Below, one piece after another: positions 22,601-33,929 of a DNA stretch of 64,000 nucleotides. The stretch is taken from the NCBI GenBank assembly GCA_003184365.1, contig NKYR01000005.1, positions 1 to 64,000 on the forward strand, in the 5' to 3' direction. The translations under genes were made by a program, and so were the position numbers. A model generated the notes under the pieces. That model was not told the origin of the DNA and searched no databases. It saw only the letters and a list, made by a program, of their open reading frames with translations. Positions within the stretch are counted from its first letter, which is position 1. Each line of letters begins with the position of its first letter. Origin of the DNA: Evernia prunastri (taxonomy: Eukaryota; Ascomycota; Lecanoromycetes; Lecanorales; Parmeliaceae).

Positions 22601-23424
22601 TGGCCATAGACCATGACTTACACCCAGACCTTGAAGACTTTACTTACCCAACACCACCTAGTCCACACAAGACGGCCGTCGGCACAGCATCCGACTTTGC
22701 TGCAAGCTTGGATTCCAGAGCCGACATCACCGCAATGCGTCCAACGAAGTCAGGATTCCGTCCTATAGATACCATCCATAGAACCTTGTCTAAAAAGCTG
22801 GCATTATCGTTAACCTGATCCTTCAAGCCTGCCATGTGCTTCAGATCGCTCAGCAGCGACGTCTGCTCAAGCTGCCGCTCAAGGATTGACACGGTATTTG
22901 CTTGCACTTGGCTTGATGTGGATCTTCGAAGAATTAGTAGGAACGACGACAGCCACATTAAGTTTCTGGAGTAGGCAATAGCGAATTTCTGGGGTGAAAC
23001 AATACCTCGTATCAGCCTGCAATTGAAGGCTCAGAGTTCCGACAAGACTATCTAAAACGCCTTGTAACTCTTCAATTTGATCGGAACGCTTTAGCGACTT
23101 GAACGCTTTTCCTGCGTTCTTCGCCCAATTCTGCTTCTGACCATCGCTCTTTAGATCGTCCAAAAAATCGGACAAGGCCTGCGCCTGAGTCTGACATCGT
23201 GCCAGGCTCTGACCGCTCAAGACTTCTTGATTTGAGGACTTGTTCAACGTTTCAAGGACATTTGTAAGGTCTGAAAGACGGTCGGCTTGCGCAGCGAGCT
23301 TTTTCGGCAAGCCAGAGCCTGATGCGTATGCCCGTATTCGACTGCATAGCTTCACCGTGAAGTCAATGAACTGTACTACATTGGTAGCTATACCGAAAGC
23401 AACAATCGCCTCTGCACCCGACAT
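19631..23424 (-). CDS. NLR-like STAND receptor: SesA-type N-terminus, NB-ARC, TPR repeats
   Basis: Three exons on the minus strand, 23424-23006, 22923-22648 and 22556-19631 (1206 residues). The first about 130 residues match the fungal NACHT-N/SesA type domain found on STAND proteins (start MSGAEAIVAFGIATNVVQFI). The NB-ARC follows: Walker A GLGGVGKSQ at about 227-235, Walker B WLMVVDNVDD, the sensor-like GSILYTTRNRD, and the YLPLAISQA box; the usual MHD position reads VHG. From about residue 580 to 1170 there are a dozen or so 42-residue TPRs of the kinesin light chain type, each with an HPxTL and NLA core. Such proteins act in non-self recognition and regulated cell death in fungi. Intron 2 lies inside the Walker A codons. 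No neighbouring effector gene of the HeLo or amyloid type was seen. Confidence 0.9.
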
Positions 23425-23720
23425 TGCTGTGGCTACATAATATCAAGAAGCCGTTCGATTGAAGAAAAGAGCGTGTCGCTGGTGCACAGCCTACAATTAC
23501 GAATGAAGCTAGACTAGCCCTACGAAACGAAGCGCAAAAGGGGAAAGGATGTTGACTAGCATGCGATGCTTTATATGATGTAGGTCAAGTTGCAGAGTAC
23601 AAAACGGGTATCGTTTAAGTTAGGTATGGGATTGGGTCTTACTAGGGTATCGCTTTTTGAATAGTAGAAAACGCCTCGCTATGCAGATCAATGTTATGCA
23701 ATTCGCGGCTTCCTCAACCC
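23425..23720. promoter_or_regulatory. Promoter region of the NLR-like gene, near the CLP1 3' end
   Basis: About 296 bp between the NLR-like start and the CLP1 stop, both genes on the minus strand. No specific element is recognised. Confidence 0.35.
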
Positions 23721-25273
23721 TCACATAAGATCAGAAATCCCTTCAGGCCATGAACCCCATATGATGGCCTTGTTCGGTAATCTGCCCCCGACCGGTGCAA
23801 GCACTTTCAGCTTGGTTTTTTTCTCATCTACATCCGCAATGTATATGAACCCCATCACGCTGGCATCACGGATATTCTCTTGGGTATCATCAGGATGGGT
23901 ATTGACTATGGTGAGTATCGCATTTTGTAACTGCGGAGACGGTTGAATTTTGTCGAAGATGGTGGAGGTGTTATCTTCTGCCACGTCACCAGGCATTAAC
24001 GATTTGAGCAGGTCATCGATTGCTGGACGACATTAGTCAAATCAGACAATACAGCCACAGTAAGGCCCACTTACGCTCGGCCAGCTTGTATATGCTCAGC
24101 TGATGAAAGTCAAGTTGTTGCGTATGGGGACTTAACGTGGTGTTGGCGTCGCCAAAGAAGTACTCTCGAATTTGAGATTGGCGAAGTTGCTGTAGGTATG
24201 ACTCGTCTCGATCGACACATCCGCCTGACTTGTCCACTTTGACCACAGCAATGGTCTCCCCAGCGCCGGTCTTCTGGCCGTTGAAGCGTCGGAGCATGTC
24301 ACTATACAGTCTTTCGGAGCCAAGAACTACTACTATGCTGACTGCCATGAAATTAAGCAAGTGCGTTCAGGTCGGAGGTTTCATCCTAGAGAATCTCACC
24401 TGAGAACTCTGAGATGATGTGCTGAATCATTTCATAACCGCCTTTGCCCTGACTGATGACACCTGGTGTGTCAATGATGACCCCTGTCTCTTTGGCTTCA
24501 CCATCATCCTGCAGCCGGTTCATCACGGATAATGCGAGCCGAGTCACAATGGGTTTGTAGACAAAAGTTTTCTCTTCCGGATTTGCTAGTCCCATATAGT
24601 ATACCAGAGGCAACTTGACGGGCACTTGGCTAGGCCCATTCATTGGACTGCTTCCCCACCCACTCTCCACGTCCATGACAGAAGTAAACGTCGTGGCAGA
24701 GAGTGTTCCAGGTATGCTCAACATGCCTTCTTTTGTATCAAGATTGACCACCACAGGCTGACGACCAACCTTCGTCGCGTATGCTGTGAGTATCTTGACT
24801 AGACTTGTCTTTCCTGCATTCTCTGAGCCCACTATCAGTACCCGAGGTCCATCTCTTCCTTCTGAACTTGCTTGATCTCGCAAGCTCTCTAGGGCAAAAT
24901 GTAGATTTGCGTAGATCATCATGGGGGTCTCTTCGGCGATGTAATCGACTTGGCAGTCGCCGACGACCTCGATACGACAGCCATGCCAGGTGTAGATGGC
25001 CGCTTTAATGCCTGTGAAGGTATACGTTTGTTTGATAGGTAGCTCGGTGCCGAAAAGCTCAGCAGTACCTGAAAGGAGCTGCCAAAAATTGGTTAGTGTT
25101 CCCAATCGAAGAATGGAGACGAGAGCGCTCGAACTGGGGCTCCATACCCGAACCTCGACTTTCGTACCAAAAGCGACCTCGAATCTCCATTCAGTTTGCT
25201 CCTTGAGCTCATGAACAGTCGGCGTCACGACAGTCTCAACAGGAGCAGACAACTCAAGCCCAGGTAAAGACAT
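23721..25273 (-). CDS. CLP1: mRNA cleavage and polyadenylation factor CLP1
   Basis: Subunit of cleavage factor IA in pre-mRNA 3'-end formation, bridging Pcf11 and the rest of the machinery in the nucleus; fungal members bind ATP but are not thought to be active RNA kinases. Four exons: 25273-25148, 25078-24400, 24341-24075 and 24022-23721, total 457 residues. The N-terminal beta domain (WRFEVAFG, GTAELFGTEL) is followed by the P-loop GSENAGKTS, the NLDTKEG strand, VIIDTPGVISQGKG, and a C-terminal domain ending in GSWPEGISDLM. The first intron (25079-25147, 69 bp, branch point CACTAACC) is stop-free and in frame; it is removed because it would split the conserved N-terminal domain. The start is the Met of MSLPGLEL, not the upstream in-frame start. 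Confidence 0.92.
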
Positions 25274-26618
25274 CTTGGAGGTGTCGGCATGCCCTGCAAG
25301 GGTAATTCTGGGAGCTTTTGCGGCCCGACTCTTCTCCGGCGTCTCCAGCGTCTGCGCTTGATGACAATCCAACTTAAGGTCCTTCACTCCATTCACAACG
25401 CCGTTCATGTCAGACTTTTTCTGCATTTTTAGGATTGCTTGCCCAGCTGATGTGATCTGTATGACAACTCTGATGTCCGATGTTGCCCAGGTCCTTAGAC
25501 ACTCCCCACGGTCTCTAATCTGCCTGCTGTGGTTCTCGGATTTCTGTATCGCGCGTATAAAATATTGCAAGGCAAAGTTGCATCTACATACCCTTAGTGA
25601 CAGAGTTGCCGTTGGAATTCCTCATGTGTTGTATTCACTTAGAATTTTGTTGTTGTTGTTGTTGTTGTTGTACACGGAAGGTGGCCTTGTGAAGCGTGAT
25701 CCGTAGGGTATCAGGCGGTTTGAACCTTTCGAAAAGGCACAAGCATGGAATACTAAGGCAAAATAGGTGTGTTAGTTCTATGATGGACAAACAAATACCT
25801 ACAGACCTAATGTAGAGGTGTCGTGGCATATGTCCTTACCCGCGTCACTGTCTCACAACTTCAGTACTCCTCAGAATTGGGTCCTCCACTAATCCAGAAA
25901 ACCTGCAGTGATGGTCTGTTCAAAAGTGGATTGCATGCATGTATGAAAATTTCATGCTATCTTGCATGTGATATGGTGCGTGATCACGAGAATCGATCGT
26001 GCGCTATATGCTTTAGAAGTTAGATTGCCCAAAACAGACGATTCATAACTAAGCGTTGATGTATGTTCGATTCAGAGACGATGTATAAAAGAAGGTTTGA
26101 TATACTCCTCGACTTGGACTAAAAACCATCATATCCATCTGATGGGAGAAACGCAGGGCATTCATTCGCTGACAGCTGCTCATAGACTGACAGTCTTGGA
26201 GTAACAAAACACCACTTCCTCCGGTAACACAGGCTCTACTACTTCTGCTTGTTTGAAAGGCTCAACTTTCCTTAATACCCTTTGCTCATTTCTCATTCTC
26301 ACTACGATCCTCTTTCTAGCTCAAAGTTCCTCCTACCTTTGAGTGCCGGCGTAGTTCTCCCTTTCAATGCTTAGCAGACTTGCCCTCCTGTTCTTAGTTT
26401 GCCACCAATAGGTAAGAAATACTATTAACGCCTGTTATATCCACTGAACAGGCTCTCGTATCCATTCAGCCGAAATCTGTGTATAAACAATAGTCAATGA
26501 TATCAAGATTAGCTGATGCCATGTGATCATTCATCACTTACATATTTATGCCACGTATCTTTAACTTATCTACAGCACGCTTCTAAGCCTCGCTAGACTA
26601 TACCACGACTAAAGGACG
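25274..26618. other. Intergenic with TTG microsatellite
   Basis: Holds the CLP1 promoter and the 3' flank of DDB1. No gene seen. A TTG repeat lies at 25647-25670. Confidence 0.5.
25647..25670. repeat. TTG x8 microsatellite
   Basis: Eight perfect trinucleotide units (CAA on the minus strand), outside any gene model. Confidence 0.95.
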
Positions 26619-29600
26619 CTAATGCAATCGCCTCAAGCTCTCTACCAGCTCTCTTACGCCTTCCAACCCACCTGCCTTAATGCCCACATCGCCCAACCCT
26701 CCCACCACACTCTCTTGCGACTCCTCATTCAGATTCAAAAACCCCTCGATCAACTCTCCATCCACAAATCGATATGGTTCCTCAGCCTCTCGAACCTGAT
26801 TTTTGAAACCTCTGTACGTGTTGAAAGACACATCTCCTAGACTACTCACCATCGGCGCCAACGCAGCTTGCAAGCGCATCAATAGGTCACGGTGTGTAGG
26901 TGCTATCAGCCCAAAAAGGTAGATGCTGCCTTCTACAGTCCCCATGAAAGCTTTTGGCGTCACTGGAGCAGGAGCCCGGCTATCCGTCTCGCTGACTTCA
27001 AAACTACGGATTCGATTTACCAACTCGCCTAATCTCAATTCACTAGTTACCTCCAGCCTTCGCCTGTCATCGCTCGTGACGCCGCCCATGTTCTGATGCA
27101 GCACCATCAAGTTGCCCTCAGCATCGGCTTGGAGCCATGTGTCTTCCCCAACATGAGCGACAGCAGTTGCCCAAGATGTTTGGTAGTGGCGGGCCGTTTC
27201 CGTGAGGGCGTCATTGAGTCCGGCGGAACCCGGGGTGTAGGATGTTATTGAGACAGATTTCATTAAGTCGGCGATTGCGATCTGAGAGCCGTGGACGGAG
27301 ATGTCAATGGGAGCGGTGGAGGTACGATAAGTGGCACGCTTGGTGAGATGCGAATTTTCGAGGGAATATATCACGATCTGATGGATACGTCAGCTGTCCA
27401 ACTTATGGTAGGATTTGTAAGAAGGGGCCGAAACGCGTACTGTCTTTACGAGCGCTGCGACAATGTTGCCCGAGATTGCGCCAAGCGCTCTACAGGCGCC
27501 TTTGATAGGCAATTCCGTAATGATTTTGAGGGTTCGTTCTGAAGTGACCGCAAATACAAGGATCCTGCCGCGTATCGAGTCCGGTTCTTCGTCGTTCAGA
27601 TAAGCAGTCCCAACAACAAAGCGTTCGACAAGCGCCCCGGAATCTTCGCGAATGTCGGCTCTGATAACGCTCTCCACTAGCTCTTCTTCGTTGAGAGCGT
27701 AAGTGTCAAGTTCTTTGAAATGAATCTCGTCTGCGAGCTTGAAGTGACTCTTCACAGTTTCTTGTGATTGACGTAATGATCTTTGTATTGTTCCTATGCC
27801 GAATACTTTCAGCTTCGGCGAGTATGCTAGTCTTCGTACAGTCTCTCCCACCGGCAGGGTCTGAACGTGTGTTGTGCGCTCTGTATCCACAAGGGCGATC
27901 CTGACATCTTCAGGTGTAGCTATGGCGATGGCACCAGGGTACGCCTCAGAATCAAAAGGACAAATGCACGATGATTTTTCAGCTGTGACGGCGGAATACA
28001 CGATACGGCCTTCAGAGCCGTAAATCAGGCTCGGATGCTCGCAAGTGGCAAAGACATTTGACAAACCATCGCCCCTTGGCAGAGCCTTAAAATTTGCCTG
28101 CTGTGTGCCAAGTACGGTGACTTTCTTCGAAGTGAGTGTAAAACTAGTGAGATTGGTGGAAAAGGTGATGACTTCGCCATTGGCCATGGCGATAAATAGA
28201 GTAGGCGGCTGTTCTGCGAGGACCTGGGTCAATAGAATAGATCTCGGTACTGAGACTGCCTCATCGCTGACGACGACTTTCTGCAGTGTTTCGAGGGTAT
28301 CAATCTTGAGTATTGCAACCGCGGCGCTCTGCCAGAAGCCTGCTATGCAGATGTCCGACGAGACATGCGGAACATGGATGCAAGCGATCTGACCCTCCTC
28401 TGCGAATTCTCTTCTTGCACAGACCTTTAGATCTTCTTGCAAATCTAGTACCAGGGCTTCCAGGCCTTTGACTGACAGCACAAGGATCCGGTCGTTCGCA
28501 GATGCGGCCGTGATTGTATTGCCATCGGACCCGGACCATTCACAGAGAACCATACCATTTTCTAACTCAATCAAGCGAGCCGACGATGCCGTAACTTGGA
28601 GCAGCCGGCCATTTGAAAGATTCGCAGCAAGTAGAGTGCCTTCTGACAAGGATAAGCTCTTGTATTCCGTTTTCTCTTCCACCTCTCCATCTGCTCGGAA
28701 CTGTAACAGCCTTGTCTCGCCGACGAAGGATATGACGAGTAGATCTACAAGATCGCTTGCATCGCTTGACCGCAACGAGAAGAGATCCGTGGCATGATCC
28801 ATCTCTCCCAGGACACCTTGCTCCTCTAAACCCACTCCACTTCGGACACTTCGGAGGCTACCGTCTTGAAACGCTCCAGATCCGGTGACGATACGGGCTT
28901 GCCCCGATGAGTACTCATTGGTCTGTCCTTCGCCTGACCGATTGCCCATGTCCATGATGGTAAAATCTAGGACAGGCGCGATGTTCGAGATCGTCTGTAC
29001 CACCTTAATGCCTTGCTCTAGAATCTTGAAAACTTGCGAGTCCCCTTGATGGGACCCAACAAACATATATCCGCCGTCTAAATAGACAAGTACGGAGGCC
29101 TGCGATGTCTGTCCGATTATATCAAGCTTCCAACCTGTGACGTCGCCCTCATTCTCCAATAGAAGCATAAGGAAGTAGAGTTTCCCAAAGTCATCTGCAA
29201 TGAGCCATCGCTGATTGTCAATCTTTGCCCAAGCCACAAATTGCGTTGCTTCCTCAAGTGGATTGTCCAGAATTTCTCCATTGAGGTCATCAAGATATGT
29301 AATTGAAGGTTCAGCAAGGATGAGCAACCCATCTGTCTATCTGTAAGTTTATGAACGACGGCAAGGACTGGACAAGGCATACAAGCTGGGGCAGGCACAG
29401 CTATTAGATGGCTAGCCCCAAGCTCTAAGTCGTCTCTTACGGCAACAACCCTATCAAGGTCTGCGCTACCTGGTTCCCCACTGACACCAGCAGCATATTC
29501 CACTTTCCTGACAGTCAAGCATACTTTTTGTTGGTTATCTTCGTAGAGAAAGGCGAGTTTCAGCTGTTCGGCACTTCCTTGTCGAGGGTACAAAAAGGTT

Positions 29601-30172
29601 GAAGACCGGACAGACAAGTCGGATATTCTTGCAGGTACAGGATCACCCAGAGTTCCAGGCTCACCTATGCCCTTTTTCTTGCCCTGCTGATGTATGGGTA
29701 ATATAGTGACAATGCCGTCGTAAAGTAGAAGCGCAAAGAATCTCCTGGTAGGATCTACCAGGCAGCGATCTTCCGTCTGAGAATCTCTTGCAGTCTTGTC
29801 GGCGTGGTCTTGATAGCTCTTCTCCGTCCGCAATTGCCGCGCCTGTGAATCCCAGGAGACCGTAAAGTACATGTATCGATCTGTGCCAACGAAGAGGTGT
29901 TCAGTTGAGGAATTGGCCGGACATAGCTTCTCCAGCATAGTGACCTTGCCGTAAACATTTCTCGTATGAGCCAGCGCTAAGCCATCTGGTGTCTGATTGT
30001 AGATTTCGAGCCGATTGGCTTTGCTAATACACAGTCACCTCCGAGCCCCATCCATGACATCGGAGGCGAGAACTCACGCTAAAACCAGTGATTCTTCATC
30101 TGGAGATAAAATTTTGAGTTTTATGGCATGCCGCACACTAGTACCACGGTGTATAGGAGCAAGATATGCCAT
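26619..30172 (-). CDS. DDB1: DNA damage-binding protein 1 (DDB1)
   Basis: Large beta-propeller adaptor of the CUL4 ubiquitin ligase, acting in UV-damage recognition and substrate recruitment. Exons: 30172-30078, 30023-29383, 29332-27441 and 27377-26619, introns of 50-63 bp, total 1128 residues against about 1140 in animals. Diagnostic segments are the N-terminal LVLAKANRLEIYN, YGKVTMLEKL, the PAYGLLILAE...ITYLDD strand restored by intron 2, LDFTIMDM, QDGSLRSVRSGVGLEE, and C-terminal DLMKSVSITSYTP with FMGTVEGSIYLFG. The C-terminus ends with the helical segment containing FLNLNEES. It is divergent from RPC37 with only 211 bp between the start codons. All exon phases are consistent. Nothing appears broken. 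Confidence 0.95.
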
Positions 30173-30383
30173 GACTGCAGGGAATGATACTCTTCGAAGG
30201 GAGTCAAAGTGAGAAACGCAAGCCCGAAGCCTCGAACTTACTTACTTCACCGATAACAGCGGCACGGACGATAATCATGCATAAACGCGCGGTATGACGG
30301 TCATATTTAAGCGCGTTAATATTTTCTGTGCCCACAAATTGAAATATCTATCATGTTCAAGGTATCATTCGCCAACAGTCATC
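30173..30383. promoter_or_regulatory. Shared bidirectional promoter, DDB1 / RPC37
   Basis: The two start codons face away from each other over 211 bp, so core promoters for both genes must fit here. A tetranucleotide CTTA is doubled near 30238. No specific binding site can be assigned with confidence. Confidence 0.5.
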
Positions 30384-32183
30384 ATGCCTCGTAATAGGAA
30401 AAAATCAGCTACCGTTAAAGGCAAGCCCGATCAGCCTGCGCGAGTAGACTCCACACAGAATGAGCAGCTACTTCCCGAAGAAGAAACACCTCCCGAAGAC
30501 TTACCACCTCTCCAACCTAATCCACCTCTGCCAAACGCGTCCTTTAGTAGCATTAAAGATCAGCTCCGAGCGGCTCGAAATAGGCTTACTGTTGTTGAGA
30601 ATGGACCAGGCAGCCTGAAGGACGACGATCTCAAGGAGAAACACCGCGAGATCTGGCAGCGTGTGGGGTACTACTCCAAACATCCAAACCACAATGCTAC
30701 GGCCATAGATGAAGCTCACATCAAATCAATGATGGAGAAGAGCCATAAGCTAGGGAAAGTCGTAGCTAAATATCGCTTACTCGTCAACAAGCCAACGGGT
30801 AAACGTGCCATGATGATACAGTATCCCAATCGTAAGGTTGGTCAAGAGTATCGTGCAGCGTCTGGAAACAAGCCTTCGGAAATACGCATAAAGCCCAAGT
30901 GTGGTCTTGTTGAGGTCGACATTCCTGTGGACATTCACGACAATTACCACAAGGAGAAAGGAGTCGAGTTCGGAGAAGCCATGCGTAAGAGTCGGTTGCT
31001 GCAGGAAGGAGGATCATACAGTCTTGGTGGCGGTCTCGGAATGAGTGCAAAGATAATGTCGAAAAGTGACCGCCGGCTGCCTCCACCAGAAGGACCATCA
31101 CATGAAAAACTCTTGGAAAATTTTGATGATGCCAACAACAAGGGCCATGTAATGAACAAGATTACTCTAGGCGGTCAAATCTATCCATTCAAAAGCGGCG
31201 ATCCAATCTACATGGCAGCAACTTTCAAAGACGGTTGGTACCCCAGATCCGGTCGCTACAGACTCTTCTGCTAAAATTTACAGGTATCTGCACTTGGACG
31301 AAGATGGATGCAATTGTCCAACTACGAACCCAATTCAGCCACATTGATGCGCTAAATGAGGCAAAGAAGACCATGTTTCGATCAGAGCGTGGTCCGGACA
31401 TTCGAGATAACGTTGAAGAAGAACCCGAAGCCAGGGCTGTCAATATGGCTGTCAAGTCTGCCGAAGGAAGCGAGGAGGACATGTACGGAGGGATGAGAGC
31501 GACTGCTAAGCTCCTGCGCGATATGAGAGATGAGCCCTGGCAGCGATTGGCTTGGGTTGATCAGGATGTAATCTATGTGAAGGACCACTCACTGGAGCAA
31601 AGCTAACTCTTTCCAGGAACCAGAGTCATACGAAGTCTACAACCATGCCCTAGTCTACCAAGATCCAGATAACGCCCCTCAGCTCGTCTCGGAAATGACC
31701 AACGAGCAATACCTCGACAGCATCAGCTGTCCTCGCATCGATCCGATCAAACAGGGCCAAAAAGTCATGGCCCAGGTTGAAGACCCTCTCTTCGACGCTG
31801 AGGATGGCGACGAGAAGATCGAGATTTCTGACGACTCCGAAAACGACGGCAACGACGAAGAAGATGAGGAAGAATACGAAACATTGCCCGAAGGTGCGAT
31901 TTGCCCGGACGACTGCGTCGCGGAGAGACGGATAGAACGTATCGCTAGAGCAATCTGTGTCCACCCAATCAATGAGCAAGCCTTCTACGAAGGCCAAATG
32001 AAGCATAAATTCCTCAATGATCCGAAATGGGCCAGTCACTCATTTCTCCTCCCCAGCGATCGTCACTACATCTACTACAAATATCGCATCGCCGAGAACA
32101 GAGCTGGTCGAGGCATTGACCCCGATTACGACACGTTTGAGGTGGCGGCCGAACCTCGAGGCCGTCATTCGAGCAGAGCTTGA
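30384..32183 (+). CDS. RPC37: RNA polymerase III subunit RPC37/RPC5 with a SURP-like C-terminal tail
   Basis: Pol III subunit that, with RPC53, works in termination and reinitiation. Exons 30384-31233, 31284-31567 and 31617-32183 give 566 residues. The Sin/RPC5 core is clear: MMIQYPNR, ASGNKPSEIRIKPKCGLVEVD in overlapping parts, the PFKSGDPIYMA block joined by intron 1 to CTWTKMDAIVQLR, then ARAVNMAVKSAEG and QYLDSISCPRIDP. The family normally ends soon after this last block. Here an acidic linker (about 437-470) is followed by some 60 residues (about 481-540) resembling a SURP module: IERIARAI, then NDPKW, SFLLPSD and YIYYKYR. The start is set at 30384 because the ORF upstream of it is not family-like. 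The frame is open across the junction. Confidence 0.88.
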
Positions 32184-33929
32184 GGGCTGTGTGGTACGAG
32201 TGTGACAATAGTTTTTTTAATAGATAGCGACAGAGGAACTTCAGGCATAGCGGCCAAAAATCTCCTGCATGGCGGAAGGTGTACAGGCTTCTTCTTTCGA
32301 GATACCCTACATAGCGTTGCAAAATACTCAGCCAAATAGACAAGAATCAATGAACGTCCAAATCAAACCACTTACACCATGCCACGCAATACGGTCGACG
32401 GATACTCGACCAGGCAATTTTCGTAGGCCCAGGATTTTCGACCCTCAAAGTATCCCAATCATCGTAGTCTCGAAACGCTTGGACACATCCATCTTACTCA
32501 ACGCTCAAAGATGCTTACCAGTTTTCCATACATCCCCCCCCCCCCCCCCGAATCTTGTCAAAGCATGTCGCGAAGCCCAGAATGTCCGCCTCAACCTCTA
32601 AGCTCTCGTTGTCATTCTGTTCAGTCTTCCAATTCCCGTCCAATGCACCGTCCAGTCACAAAACGATCTTTCTAGAGGTGGACAACCCTGGAAGATGCTC
32701 TGTAGTAGTGATAATATCAATTAAAATCCACTCTGCACGAATAACCCGCCGCCATCACCAAGCGAATTCAACTTCGCCAAACAAACCCTTTGCGCTCCTC
32801 TCCTCTCAGATCCCTCACGCTCGGACTCCAGAGCAGGTACTCCAAGTTGCCTTTTCGGATCAAGATCAGGTGGCGGCCTCTTCAGTGGGCGCCCTCCAAG
32901 TCCTCACATATAGTGGAAGACTTGATGGACTTTTGCATTGCTTTGTACCAGGCAGCAGGCCAATCTGGGTCTCGCCGACAGCCATTGTCGGGTAGACTCC
33001 GAGCGAACGCTGGGCAAGAAAGTTGTTCGGTAATGGCTTGGCGCCGTTGCGGAAGTTCCTCTCACTCAGAGTTCGGAATGAGTTTCTACGGTTGACGCTA
33101 CAGGATAAATTTGACCAGGTGATACACAATGCATGAATATTCAAGGATTTTGAAACATAATGTGATGCGATAGCTTTGGAGCAGACCCCGCGATTTCAAA
33201 TCTCAGGTAGGACAAGTATTGAATCACACAAGACTTCACTAGGGTAGCAAAGACAACAAGTCATACATGGCCACAAATACTAGTATCGCGGGGACAACAA
33301 GCTTTAAGTATTTCGTACAAAGCCAGCAATCTTCGATTTTTGGCACTTGCATAGCATGGATGCGAAGGGCATTATGCAGGGAAAGGGTTCGACGGCGATC
33401 ATGCTCCTGAACACAAAATCTCAACAAGCTACGGCTTACGGCACCTTACCTATAGCGTGTCTTATCCTTCCCTTAGCTAAGCCAGACCCCAATGCCAGAT
33501 GCTGTTCAACACTCAACCTTATGCTCTCTTTACCTTTTTTTCGGACTTCTCCTTGAGTAGCATACGAGCAAAAACGGACAGACTCTTCTTGTTCAAGAAA
33601 TGCTAGACTTATAAAGGTGTAAAGCAAAACAAGCTTAGTATCACAGTATTCTTTCTAAAAGAAGCGCTATGCGCCAAGTGTGGGGGGATGCAGCATGCCT
33701 GAGACTGTCTAATAATGCTTTCACGAACCCGAATCTTGACAGCCACTATATGACTTATTCGAGTGCTCGTAGAGAGCAACGATTTTTCGACGTGCAAACT
33801 ACCAACACGATTGGAAGTATTGGAAACATAGATATGCCAATGCTCGAGCGCCACGCTATGCATTTTGATTCTTTCGAGCTGAACAAGATGGTGAAAAAGA
33901 TGCCCAGAGTAGCGGAACTCAAAAGACAC
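32184..33929. other. Intergenic, tail-to-tail region, no gene seen
   Basis: 1.7 kb between RPC37 and the zinc-knuckle gene. ORFs up to about 146 codons exist but look random. A run of 16 C lies at 32534-32549. Confidence 0.5.
32534..32549. repeat. Poly-C run (16)
   Basis: Homopolymer of 16 C; length may be unreliable in the assembly. Confidence 0.9.

Noticed and set aside
31695..32183. A separate gene beginning at the Met codon at 31695
   Set aside because: The frame is open and continuous from the conserved RPC37 exon at 31617, and 31695 lies within its conserved block.
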